Assembly: GCA_017898095.1 (NCBI GenBank)
Contig: JAGKQJ010000024.1
Span: 1-37,155, forward strand
Length of the DNA: 37,155 nucleotides
Origin: Bacillaceae bacterium Marseille-Q3522
GTDB taxonomy: Bacteria; Bacillota; Bacilli; Bacillales; Cytobacillaceae
Reading direction: 5' to 3'
In this document: positions 1 to 8,253 of the stretch, in pieces
Layout: each line of letters opens with the position of its first letter
Position numbering within the stretch: position 1 is the first letter of the stretch
The notes under the pieces: generated by a model
What the model was told of the DNA's origin: nothing
Seen by the model: only the letters and a program-made list of their open reading frames with translations
The model's database searches: none
Made by a program: the position numbers and the translations under genes

Positions 1-49
1 ATATATGGAGTTTGGTATTTATATATATAAGCATTAGACAATTATCTAA

Positions 50-211
50 GTTACCAAAAATAAAAACTTTCATTATAGTTTACGTATTAGTTATTTTCGA
101 TATCGGTGTAAATATATGTTCAAACTATTTCTTAGATTAATCAGAATAACTATTGTGGATCCAATGGATATTCAAGTAAAAGAAGGAATGGAAGTCAAAG
201 TTATTTATTAA
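50..211 (+). other. Possible 3' end of an unrecognised reading frame upstream of the ABC genes
   Basis: An open frame runs from just after a TAA at 47-49 to a TAA at 209-211. Its last 20 or so codons (from about 152) read like a real protein tail, with VDPMDIQVKEGMEVKVIY at the end. No start codon with a ribosome site is visible, and the first half is very AT-rich and not protein-like. It may be the remnant C-terminus of a small secreted-type protein, or chance. I do not recognise the family. The rest of 1-235 holds the AGGAGG ribosome site of the next gene (224-229) and nothing else I can support. Confidence 0.2.
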
Positions 212-235
212 TCAAGTTAATACAGGAGGAATGTC

Positions 236-1150
236 ATGAATAGCTTAGTAATGAAAAATATCACTAAAATCATAGGCAATAAGACAATTATCTCTGATTT
301 ATCTTTAGATGTTAAGAAAGGAGAAGTTTTCGGTTTTTTAGGCCCAAATGGTGCCGGTAAAACAACTTTAATCAGGATGATTGTCGGCTTGATTTTCCCC
401 ACAAAAGGGGAGATTACAATTTGTGGATTTCCTATTCAGGAAAACAAATCCACAGCTCTTCAAAAAATTGGCGCAATTATTGAAACCCCGTCCTTGTACG
501 ATTTCATGAGTGGGTATGCCAATCTGAAACACTTTGCCAATATGCATAAAAATATTCCTGACGAGAGGATATATGAAGTTGCCAAAACGCTTGAAATTGA
601 AAAAAGGTTAAAAGATAAAGTGAAAACATATTCGTTAGGGATGAAACAAAGATTAGGAATCGCTCAAGCATTATTGCATGCACCGGAAGTTCTTATTTTA
701 GATGAACCTACCAATGGTTTGGATCCTGCAGGAATTAAGTAATTTCGGGAATATATTAAACACCTTGCCCATAAGCAGGGGATGACAGTATTTGTATCCA
801 GTCATTTATTAAGTGAAGTTGAACTTATGTGTGACAGAATAGGGATCATTAAAGCCGGTAAGCTCATCGAGATTAAAGATTTAAAACCAACGAGTACAAC
901 AGAATTTCATTCGTACAAAATCAAAGTTGACAATGCGGATCACGCTTACAAAGTATTACAGGAAAGTAATTTTTCATCCACTATTATGAATGAAGAATAT
1001 TTGAACGTGCAATGTGCAGAAGAAAGTATCCCTCAAATTATTAACTTAATTAGTAGTTCAGGCAAAATATTTGCGATTGAAGAACAAAAAGAAACTTTGG
1101 AAGAGCATTATTTTAATACTATTTCGAAAGAGGATGTTAAAAATGCTTAA
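236..1150 (+). pseudogene. ABC-2 type exporter ATP-binding subunit, interrupted by an in-frame TAA
   Basis: This would be the ATPase of a two-gene ABC exporter of the BcrA/YxlF type (antibiotic or peptide export or self-protection). It has Walker A (GPNGAGKTT, about residue 36), the signature YSLGMKQRLGIAQA, Walker B with D-loop (VLILDEPTNGLDP) and, after the interruption, the H-loop VSSH and a normal C-terminal region. A TAA at 740-742 falls between the D-loop and H-loop, where relatives have an acidic residue (a single G-to-T change from GAA). The frame continues unbroken on both sides to 1150. The upstream ribosome site AGGAGG is intact. The first 168 residues alone would lack the H-loop and should not be active. 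It overlaps the permease start by 8 bases. Recent pseudogene, readthrough or sequencing error are all possible. Confidence 0.85.
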
Positions 1151-2174
1151 ATTAATCAAGAATGAATGGTATAAAAACTTTTTCAGACCCCGGAATTACT
1201 TAAGTATCATTTTAATTTTGTTTGTATCAATTACGAATTGCTTATTTCCACTGCTTTTTGAAACCGATTATCAAAAAAAAGTCGGCGGGGAAAACTGGAG
1301 ACAAGAGGCTGAAGATTGGATTCAAACATTAGAAGCAAAACGCGAGCAAACCGAAAATAAGATCAAGGAAATGGAACCTCAACAATCACCGAATAATGAG
1401 TCGATGGATTTTGTTGTTTTGGAAGCTGAGAGAAATGAAATAACCGAAGAAATAAACAGGTTGAATTATTCATTAGATAATGATATCCAACCTGTCATTC
1501 CAAATAATATGTTTAACAATCTATTATCCATTGCCCAAATGCAAGGCATTTTTGTATTATTGGCGGTTGTCTTGGCCGCAGCAATGATATCCGATGAGTT
1601 TTCAAAGGGCACCATTAAGCTCCTTTTAATCCGGCCGGTTCCCAGGTTTATAATTTTATTGTCTAAACTGTTAAGCCTGTTTTTGTACATCCTATTCTAT
1701 ATCGCCGTTGCGGTTGCGGCCACATTTTTGATCAGTCTTCTTATCAGTGATGTCAATAAATCATTGGACTATGTTTATTCCATTGATATATACACGTATG
1801 AACACGTGAATTTTATTACAGTTTTTCTCGAAAATATTTCCCTGTTGGTTTTTACAGTATTTATCATCTGCTTTTTGGCATTTTGCATCGCGATATTTTT
1901 CCGCAGTAAATCGCTGTCGATCTCTCTGCCCTTGGCAATCTATTTTTCAGCCGGCCCCGTTGTGTCTTTTTTAGCAGGATACAGCAGTTTCACAAAATAT
2001 CTCTGGTTTGCGAATTGGAATTTAAATAACTATTTAATCCCATTCAAATTTAAAAATTTTGCATTAATAGAAGGGATGAATCTCAGCCAATCTTTCGTAA
2101 TAAATCTCATTTATTTCCTTTTGTTTCTAATATTAATTTGTTACTTGTTCAATAAAAAGGAAATTTACGATTAA
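1143..2174 (+). CDS. ABC-2 type exporter permease subunit
   Basis: A 343-residue integral membrane protein, the partner of the ATPase encoded just upstream. The ATG at 1143 lies inside the end of the ATPase frame (the overlap ends with TAA at 1148-1150), which suggests translational coupling; the open frame extends further upstream, but that stretch overlaps the ATPase. It begins with the MLKLIKNEWYK stretch typical of ABC-2 permeases. One membrane segment (about 20-38) is followed by a roughly 100-residue charged, coiled-coil-like extracellular loop rich in E, K and Q, and then five or so further hydrophobic segments. The motif ISDEFSKGTIKLLLIRPVPR after the loop is characteristic of this class. 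With the ATPase interrupted, the permease would be orphaned unless the stop is read through. Substrate unknown. Confidence 0.85.
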   Translation: MLKLIKNEWYKNFFRPRNYLSIILILFVSITNCLFPLLFETDYQKKVGGENWRQEAEDWIQTLEAKREQTENKIKEMEPQQSPNNESMDFVVLEAERNEITEEINRLNYSLDNDIQPVIPNNMFNNLLSIAQMQGIFVLLAVVLAAAMISDEFSKGTIKLLLIRPVPRFIILLSKLLSLFLYILFYIAVAVAATFLISLLISDVNKSLDYVYSIDIYTYEHVNFITVFLENISLLVFTVFIICFLAFCIAIFFRSKSLSISLPLAIYFSAGPVVSFLAGYSSFTKYLWFANWNLNNYLIPFKFKNFALIEGMNLSQSFVINLIYFLLFLILICYLFNKKEIYD

Positions 2175-2289
2175 TTTCGAGTTTGAAATGATGGTGGGAT
2201 GAATATTATTACGCTATTTTAGAAGAAGAGCGGCACGGAAAATAAGCCGGATGATTTGAATCAATCACCACAAGTAATGCCGCATAAAG

Positions 2290-2342
2290 AAAAAAACCGC
2301 TATGCTCACCTTACGAAAAGGTGTTCACAGTGGTTTTTATTG
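2290..2342. terminator. Bidirectional intrinsic terminator
   Basis: An inverted repeat pairs AAAAACCGCT...CACCTT with AAGGTG...AGTGGTTTTT around a short ACGA loop. It is flanked by A-rich sequence on the left and T-rich on the right, so it can end the plus-strand ABC transcripts and the convergent minus-strand phosphatase transcript. Confidence 0.75.
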
Positions 2343-2352
2343 CTCTCTGATG

Positions 2353-3111
2353 TTATTTTTCTAGATATAAATCTTGCAGTGTATCTATTTCAGGCTTTGT
2401 TATTTGAAGTGCCTTTTCCGCGTAATTTTCAAACGTTGCATATTGTGAATCAACTGCAGCAAAAGCGGCTTGCAAATAGCTTTCATCCACACACATCATT
2501 CTGCGAAGTGCGTTCTGCTGCAGTTGCGGCATTCCTTTTTTTGCAGCTTCGAAGACGATTCTTTCATTTGCTTCAAACCTGTCTTCATTCGTTTGCATAT
2601 AGTCTTTTAAAATATCTTTTTCAGAAACTCCTAAAAGTTTATACACGATGGCAGCAGCCAGACCTGTGCGGTCCTTCCCGGCAAAGCAATGAAATAAGGT
2701 CGCCCCGCTTGTTTGATCCAATAAAAGTTCGATAAACTGCTTGAATCCTGCTTGTGGCACCGGATTGACAATTAAATCTTGATACATCCGTTGCATCATC
2801 GCATCGACATCTTTTTCATTTAAATGGGCGATAAAACTCTCTAAACTTGCAGCAAATTCTTCCGCGTCTTTCATGACATCAATATGATAATAATCTACCT
2901 CTGCCAGCTTTATATCCGGCCTTTCACTCACTTCCGCATATTGTCTGAAATCGACTATTTTTTTCAATTGAAAGATTTCTTTTAATGCACTTTGATCCTC
3001 CGGTGTTAGTTCAACAACTTCACCCGAACGCAGTAACCGTTTTTTTCTTACAGTAAAACCGTTTTTTCCCTTTACCCCGCCCATATCTCTAAAATTAACG
3101 ATACTTATCAT
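2353..3111 (-). CDS. Tyrosine-protein phosphatase (Y_phosphatase3 family)
   Basis: A 252-residue cytoplasmic protein with the family's opening NFRDMGG and LLRSG elements at residues 6-30 and the cysteine phosphatase loop HCFAGKDRTG near residue 140 (nucleophile Cys, phosphate-binding Arg). No signal peptide or membrane segment is seen. Length is typical for the atypical tyrosine/serine phosphatases found in Bacillaceae. It stands alone between a convergent ABC operon and the decayed end of the sugar locus. The ribosome site before the ATG is weak (AGAAAGAG). Substrate cannot be told; relatives act on phosphotyrosine or phosphoinositides in vitro. Confidence 0.88.
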   Translation of the reverse strand: MISIVNFRDMGGVKGKNGFTVRKKRLLRSGEVVELTPEDQSALKEIFQLKKIVDFRQYAEVSERPDIKLAEVDYYHIDVMKDAEEFAASLESFIAHLNEKDVDAMMQRMYQDLIVNPVPQAGFKQFIELLLDQTSGATLFHCFAGKDRTGLAAAIVYKLLGVSEKDILKDYMQTNEDRFEANERIVFEAAKKGMPQLQQNALRRMMCVDESYLQAAFAAVDSQYATFENYAEKALQITKPEIDTLQDLYLEK

Positions 3112-3174
3112 GTAATCACTCTTTCTATTTACAAATCATGCACGATATCAGCATAAGGAAAAGTCCGTTAATAT

Positions 3175-3401
3175 TCAAGTGGGTGAAAGTAAAAGAAAAG
3201 TAATCTTACTTCCGGTTGTGTTTTTCAACGCAATACGGATTTCCACATTTTCTCCCGGGGCATACATTGCCTTATCTGTCGTTACGTCTTGCATAAGCGT
3301 ACCTATCTCCCTTTCAGAAACATTACTCGGCAAAAGTAACGCTATGCCAAACACCGTCAAAAAAGGTGTTTCCTCATACGACTGAAGTCGCGTGTCTCCA
3401 T
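3175..3401 (-). pseudogene. N-terminal relic of an exported GH66 dextranase/CITase-like enzyme
   Basis: Directly after the LacI stop there is the start of a second GH66 gene. An ATG at 3377 would give MRKHLF and then, after a shift of one base in a T6 run (3359-3364), LTVFGIALLLPSNVS, which together form a convincing signal peptide. The first GH66 beta-sandwich segment follows, with DVTTDKAMYAPGENVEIRI, matching DVYPDKAQYHPGEEGNI of the intact GH66 gene at 4.9-6.6 kb. The frame ends after about 60 codons and no catalytic domain follows. The gene was therefore both frameshifted (probably T7 to T6) and truncated. It indicates that the locus once encoded a secreted dextran-cleaving enzyme. Confidence 0.75.
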
Positions 3402-3417
3402 GCCTTCTTGATGAAAC

Positions 3418-4425
3418 TTATTCATTTATTTTTTTCACCGATTTTCTTTCCACTAAATGAAACGGGATGATTCTGGAAGGAATCTCTTTCTTATTCTGCG
3501 TCGCTTCAATAACGATTTTACAACCCTCACTGCCCATTTCAAAAAAAGGCTGGCCGATCGAAGTTAATGGCGGGATAGACATTTCTGCGACTCTCGTATT
3601 ATCATAGCCAATGACCGATAAATCAGCTGGCACGTTTATGCCATGATTATAGGCAACGGAAATAATTCCTAATGCCACATCGTCACTAACACCAAAAACG
3701 GCTGATAACTCCGTTTTTTCTTGCAAAAACGATTCCATTGCTTCTTTACCGGAGTTAAAACTAAAATCCCCATATTTCACTAATTTCTTTTCAAAAGGTA
3801 ACCCATTATCTTGCAATGCTTTTTTATAGCCTTCAATCCGAGTGATTCCTGCTACACGATCCGTAGGATTAGCACCTGCCAAGCCAATTCTTTCATGACC
3901 GTTTTCAATTAAATACTGCGTTGCAGCGTATGCTGCATCAAAGTCATTCACTTTAATAAATGGCGCATCTTTTTCCGGCGTATCAGTAGATAATAAAATG
4001 AAAGGAATACGCAATGATTTCACCAGATCCAACTGGTTCCTGTCTAATTCAACAGTAACAATCACCAAGCCATCTACTTTTCTTTCCCCCATTAAATTAA
4101 CACTCTGGACAAATCGCTCTCCATTCACGCCTGCATGGGAGATGATAATACTATAGCCTTTTTCGTGGGCAATATTTTCGATCCCGTTCACAATATCGCC
4201 GTAAAAAATTGTCGCGACATTGGGCATAATCACGCCAATGATATTACTGGAGTTTTGCACAAGACTGCGTGCATTTTCATTTCTTCTATATCCTAACTCA
4301 TGTGCTACATTCATTATTTTTTTCTTTGTTTCTTCGTTATAGCCTCCTGCTTCGTTAAGCACTCTGGAAACGGTCGCAGTTGAAACATTTGCTATACGCG
4401 CAATATCTTTTATTGTGATAGTCAT
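3418..4425 (-). CDS. LacI/GalR family transcriptional repressor
   Basis: A 335-residue regulator. The N-terminal helix-turn-helix (ITIKDIARIANVSTATVSRVLN, residues 3-25) and hinge are classical, and the rest (about 60-335) is a periplasmic-binding-protein-like sugar sensor. It lies at the end of the dextran/isomalto-oligosaccharide gene cluster on the same strand. A 16-base sequence just upstream of its own start (4437-4452) recurs, with one change, in the leader of the GH13 gene (12812-12827), and a perfect GTAAACGTTTAC palindrome sits at that operon's transcription start. I infer that it represses the operon and itself, and is released by an isomalto-oligosaccharide. The ribosome site is moderate (GGGTTGAGAAG). 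Confidence 0.9.
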   Translation of the reverse strand: MTITIKDIARIANVSTATVSRVLNEAGGYNEETKKKIMNVAHELGYRRNENARSLVQNSSNIIGVIMPNVATIFYGDIVNGIENIAHEKGYSIIISHAGVNGERFVQSVNLMGERKVDGLVIVTVELDRNQLDLVKSLRIPFILLSTDTPEKDAPFIKVNDFDAAYAATQYLIENGHERIGLAGANPTDRVAGITRIEGYKKALQDNGLPFEKKLVKYGDFSFNSGKEAMESFLQEKTELSAVFGVSDDVALGIISVAYNHGINVPADLSVIGYDNTRVAEMSIPPLTSIGQPFFEMGSEGCKIVIEATQNKKEIPSRIIPFHLVERKSVKKINE

Positions 4426-4436
4426 CTTCTCAACCC

Positions 4437-4452
4437 TTTTGAGTAAACGTTT
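4437..4452. promoter_or_regulatory. Candidate LacI-family operator, autoregulatory
   Basis: TTTTGAGTAAACGTTT lies 12-27 bases upstream of the lacI-like start. It differs by one base from 12812-12827 in the GH13 leader and has the AAACGTTT core that LacI/CcpA-class proteins bind. Its place in the leader suggests negative autoregulation. Confidence 0.6.
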
Positions 4453-4867
4453 TTTTCAATTCAGCCCGCATGCTCTTTTGATAAAAGCCTGTCACAATTC
4501 ATAATGTATCTGCTCCTTTTCGTGACGAAATCGTATTTGTTTATTGGTTACTCAAGTTTCGCACCCTTAATAAACGGGTGCTTATACTAACTGGACAGTG
4601 AAAAGTTCCATGTATCTACGAAACAAGTAAATCAATGTCTGTTTCAGTCATTTTCTGCTTTTCTTGAATTATTTGCGTTACGGTTAAATGCCAGCAGGTC
4701 GTTTCAGCTTCCAAGGATGTTAAATAATCGACTTACAGGCATAACTTTTCTTATCTCCTTACGATTGCACATCATTTATCACTGATTAGTATCATTGTCC
4801 CGGCTGGTAAATTATAATTTAAAATCACATAATCCCAGCCTTTATTAACATAGTGTTAGTTGTTTTC
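4453..4867. other. 415-bp intergenic gap with a hairpin and a decayed small frame
   Basis: Between the LacI gene and the GH66 gene. At 4561-4581 GCACCC and GGGTGC form a 6-bp stem with a 9-base loop and no T tract. On the minus strand a small coding-like stretch ends at 4616 (TAG); read upstream to about 4733 it gives EAETTCWHLTVTQIIQEK and KMTETDIDLLVS. A good ribosome site (AAGGAG) and an ATG lie just before it, but in a different frame, as if one frameshift had broken a roughly 45-residue protein. I do not recognise it. The lacI promoter must lie in the right-hand part but no convincing -35/-10 pair is visible. Confidence 0.4.
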
Positions 4868-6574
4868 CTATTTCCAATTTATAACAATCATATCCCATAT
4901 TTTGAGTAATGGAATTGTAAATCGGATAGCTTTACCCTGCTCATGATCAACTTCCTCATATTCAATAGTTACTGGCCGTCCATCGTTTTGCTCTGGGGAG
5001 GCAATAAACAGCTCCTCAATCTGATATTCCATGAGAACTGTACAGATAATATTTTGTTGTTCTCTCGGTCTTGTTTTCTTGCCTTTTTCCCAGATGTCAT
5101 CTTCTAAACCTATCAGATTAATTAAATGGATGACCATGAACTGTGAACTGTTCTTTACTATACTCCATATGGTATTCAGATCTCCATTTGGCTCAATTTT
5201 ATGTTCAGATGTGAATTGGACCTCAGTATTCACTCCACCCGTATATGTCATTGACACATCATATAGATTTGAACTGTATAGAAGCTTTCCGTACCGAACA
5301 ATGAAATCATAATAATGACGAACTTCCTGAATGAAAGAATCACGCATTCTTACGTAATTAGGATAGTAAGCTGCCGTAAGAACCGAATTTCCCTCACCCA
5401 AAAGTAGATGGTACCCTCCACAGGCAAAGATTGTCGCCATGGTTAATAACGCTCCATTTTCAGCTTCATCTGTCTGTTCCACAGGCAATTCTCTGAATGC
5501 AGGAAGGTAGGCAGACAATATAACCTGTTTCCCGCTTAATTCCCGAGCTCGACAAACAAGTTGTTTAAGTTCAAATAAATGTTTTACTGGTGGCCAAACC
5601 TCGATATAAACACATTCCTGATTTGCTTTTGCGGTCGTCGCCACAGGATAGTTGCTTACATTATTAAAAATTAAGCCTGCCTGATCATTTATAACATGGA
5701 TTTCCTTTTTTAGACGATCAATCAATTCTTTATAACAGGGGGCAAGATCAACCACTTCCGCTTGATGATCAATGTTTCTAATTCCTTTTTTAGGGAAGCC
5801 ATACTGATCTAGATGGACTCCATCAAAACCTTCTTTGATAACTTTAACCAATTCAGAAATTATTTTTTCGGTCCACGCTGAATATGGCGAAATATCCATA
5901 ATATAAAAACGATCAATCAAATTGAAAGGTTCACCATTTCGTTTATACAGTGCAAGATTCTTGTGCTCTTCGAAATAGTCCTTCAAAGACGCATAAACAG
6001 CACCATATGCAATTGCACCCATTCCTTTTTCCTGCACCGCATGTTTCTTTTCAGTAATTACATCATAGGAAAGTTGCCTGCCCATTGGGTCAACAAATTG
6101 ATGAGTCGGCGGCACTAACTCATCATGGCGATACATCCAGTCGTAAAATTGAACAATATTTATATGATATTTACTCAAAGAAATGACATCGTTAGTATCG
6201 CCAAGCTCCTCCTTAGGAAAATCACTCAAGAATCCGTAACGAGGGGCACGTCGCCAGTGATCTGCAATATCAAATGCAGTAGACTTGGTAATCTGTAATT
6301 CATCTGATAAATAAATATTTACATCCACTCCAATACATTTCCATCCTACGCCCTCTGCCTGAAAGGGAATCAGAACTTTATCCCTACGACTTTCAACCAG
6401 TACGATCTCCTTTTCTGTTTTGGAAAAGATACTAGAAAGCTCACTAAAAGCAGTCTGAATTTTAAGCCGACATGCACTGGTTGCTTCCACCTCAACAATA
6501 ATATTTCCCTCTTCACCAGGGTGGTATTGAGCTTTGTCTGGATAGACATCTATAAATGCTAAACAAATCCCCAA
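4868..6574 (-). CDS. GH66 family alpha-1,6-glucanase, intracellular (dextranase/CITase type)
   Basis: Glycoside hydrolase family 66 enzymes cut dextran or form cyclo-isomaltooligosaccharides. The protein has the N-terminal beta domain opening DVYPDKAQYHPGE, the barrel with FYDWMYRHDELVPP, the presumed nucleophile Asp in DGVHLDQYG (about residue 256) and acid/base Glu in VYIEVWPP (about residue 325), the spacing expected of the family. A GAGGAGG ribosome site at 6590-6584 lies 9 bases before a TTG at 6574, so I choose that start (568 residues). A longer TTG start at 6592 would place the ribosome site inside the gene. The short product has no signal peptide and should be cytoplasmic, working on imported isomalto-oligosaccharides with the GH13 enzyme. 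It is the last of the operon's closely spaced genes. Confidence 0.85.
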   Translation of the reverse strand: MGICLAFIDVYPDKAQYHPGEEGNIIVEVEATSACRLKIQTAFSELSSIFSKTEKEIVLVESRRDKVLIPFQAEGVGWKCIGVDVNIYLSDELQITKSTAFDIADHWRRAPRYGFLSDFPKEELGDTNDVISLSKYHINIVQFYDWMYRHDELVPPTHQFVDPMGRQLSYDVITEKKHAVQEKGMGAIAYGAVYASLKDYFEEHKNLALYKRNGEPFNLIDRFYIMDISPYSAWTEKIISELVKVIKEGFDGVHLDQYGFPKKGIRNIDHQAEVVDLAPCYKELIDRLKKEIHVINDQAGLIFNNVSNYPVATTAKANQECVYIEVWPPVKHLFELKQLVCRARELSGKQVILSAYLPAFRELPVEQTDEAENGALLTMATIFACGGYHLLLGEGNSVLTAAYYPNYVRMRDSFIQEVRHYYDFIVRYGKLLYSSNLYDVSMTYTGGVNTEVQFTSEHKIEPNGDLNTIWSIVKNSSQFMVIHLINLIGLEDDIWEKGKKTRPREQQNIICTVLMEYQIEELFIASPEQNDGRPVTIEYEEVDHEQGKAIRFTIPLLKIWDMIVINWK

Positions 6575-6631
6575 GATAATTAACCTCCTCAAAAAATTCA
6601 GGTTTAGATCATTTTATAACCTATAACATTT

Positions 6632-7318
6632 CTAGGAATTCACATGACTTTTTAGAGTTTCAACTTTAATTCCTTTTTGAAAAAAATGTGTCACAATTAA
6701 CGCTAACAATCCTGGTAGGACAAATAACAATAATGGTGGGAAGGCGAACCACAAGATTACAGCAAGACCTATAACATCCAGAATCATGAGCGACGTATTA
6801 ATTGGATGCATGAGTAGCAGATAAATAGTGTTGGTCAGGTATGTTCTAACTGGTAATTCCTGATCTACAAGGAAACTGTAAACATACAAAAAGAAAAATG
6901 GTGTCAGGATGACCAATATATAAAAGATCATCGCCAAGAGTGATGATTGCCCGGAATAATATCTGAGAGCGATGTAAAACAAAATTAGCACTATGATATT
7001 TAAGCAACCTAAGGTCAGACTTCTTACATATTCAGTTTTGTAGTACTTCCAAAATACTTTAACAAACGAAAAATTATCGTCATCCCTTCCATATCTTCTT
7101 GTAATTGCAAGAGTAGCTACTGTCGCTGGAACAATTATTATAGGAAATAAAACAATACAGACAATAAAAATAGTGTTAACGTTCGCAACAGTTGGCGCCC
7201 TCATGAGTAACAGTCCCAGTATTACATAAGGAAAGTTAAATAACCACCAAATTCCGGTCAATTTCATGACAATAAATACCCACTGGATTAATTTATTACT
7301 TACATTTACCCAGTTCAC
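6632..7318 (-). CDS. DUF624 (YesL-like) membrane protein
   Basis: A 228-residue protein with about five hydrophobic segments and the DUF624 pattern: WLFNFPYVILGLLL near the N-terminus, then a transmembrane helix before RRYGRDDDNFSFVKVFWKYY, then three to four more helices. It starts with GTG at 7318, preceded by AGGAG. Such proteins accompany CUT1-type oligosaccharide ABC importers in Firmicutes (e.g. the rhamnogalacturonan locus of Bacillus subtilis), but their role is not established. Here it sits 39 bases after the second permease and 57 before the GH66 start. Confidence 0.85.
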   Translation of the reverse strand: MNWVNVSNKLIQWVFIVMKLTGIWWLFNFPYVILGLLLMRAPTVANVNTIFIVCIVLFPIIIVPATVATLAITRRYGRDDDNFSFVKVFWKYYKTEYVRSLTLGCLNIIVLILFYIALRYYSGQSSLLAMIFYILVILTPFFFLYVYSFLVDQELPVRTYLTNTIYLLLMHPINTSLMILDVIGLAVILWFAFPPLLLFVLPGLLALIVTHFFQKGIKVETLKSHVNS

Positions 7319-7357
7319 CTTTCTCTGCTCCTCTCATAAAAATATAGTACAGTCTAG

Positions 7358-8239
7358 TTATTCTTTTACCGAGCCGATAACCAATCCAGCAGTAAAATAT
7401 TTTTGAAGGAATGGATAAATTAAAAGCACTGGAATAACAGAAACTACAATCTTTGCAGCATTAAGAGTTTTATTTGAGACGGCTGCCAGATTTTTTAATT
7501 GATTTGGATCCGTTATCTGAGTAACATCAATACTCAATTGTTGAATATAAGTTTGCAATGGATAATTAGCAGAACTACTCATATAAAGTAATCCACTGAA
7601 GTAGTCATTCCAATGACCCACAATGGAAAACAGACCGATTGTAGCTAATGCCGGAAGTGAAATTGGCAAATAAACTTTAAACAAAATTTCCAGTTTTGTT
7701 GCGCCATCCACAATAGCTGCTTCTTCCAAAGATTCGGGAATACTTTTAAAAAAGTTCATCAACAAAATAACATTGAATATTGGAACAGCTCCCGGTAAAA
7801 TGAGAGACCAGATAGTATCCATCAATCCCAGGCTCTTAACAACCATAAATATCGGAATCATTCCACCCGAAAAGAGCATCGCAAAAATCATAATGTTCAT
7901 ATATATATTCCGTGCACCAAACTGTTTTTTGCTTTTTGACAATGGGTAGGCCATCAAAACGGTTAGCAATAAATTCAAAGCAGTTCCTAGAACAACTCGT
8001 TCATTAGAAATCATAAATGAACGCCAAAACTGTGAATCCTCAACCAATAATTGATAGGAGTTTAAGTTAAAATCAACCGGTAGTAACCCTACCTGATTTG
8101 CTTGAGCAGCAGCACTGTTACTGAATGAAATTGACACCATGTTAAGAAGCGGCAATAAGCATAGTGCAGTCAACAATAGTAACACTGCCCAGATACAGGC
8201 ATCAGCAATCCAACTTCCCAACAATTTTGATCCTGGCAT
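7358..8239 (-). CDS. Carbohydrate ABC importer permease, LplC/YtcP type
   Basis: A 293-residue inner-membrane subunit with six hydrophobic segments. The EAA loop, which contacts the ATPase, reads EEAAIVDGATKLEILFKVYLP. The ending YPFLQKYFTAGLVIGSVKE is the hallmark of the YtcP/LplC subgroup that works with large lipoproteins. The ribosome site GGGGGAG precedes the ATG. It lies 14 bases after the first permease, so the two are translated together. No ATP-binding subunit is encoded in the locus, as is usual for this subgroup, which shares an MsmX-type ATPase. Confidence 0.9.
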   Translation of the reverse strand: MPGSKLLGSWIADACIWAVLLLLTALCLLPLLNMVSISFSNSAAAQANQVGLLPVDFNLNSYQLLVEDSQFWRSFMISNERVVLGTALNLLLTVLMAYPLSKSKKQFGARNIYMNIMIFAMLFSGGMIPIFMVVKSLGLMDTIWSLILPGAVPIFNVILLMNFFKSIPESLEEAAIVDGATKLEILFKVYLPISLPALATIGLFSIVGHWNDYFSGLLYMSSSANYPLQTYIQQLSIDVTQITDPNQLKNLAAVSNKTLNAAKIVVSVIPVLLIYPFLQKYFTAGLVIGSVKE

Positions 8240-8253
8240 GAAACTCTCCCCCT

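Noticed and set aside
2256..2735. 159-codon plus-strand frame opposite the tyrosine phosphatase
   Set aside because: It is an antisense shadow; the minus-strand frame has clear phosphatase motifs.
6574..6592. Signal peptide for the intact GH66 enzyme (LIILGICLAF)
   Set aside because: The apparent N-terminal extension is encoded by the ribosome site itself; the well-spaced TTG at 6574 removes most of it.
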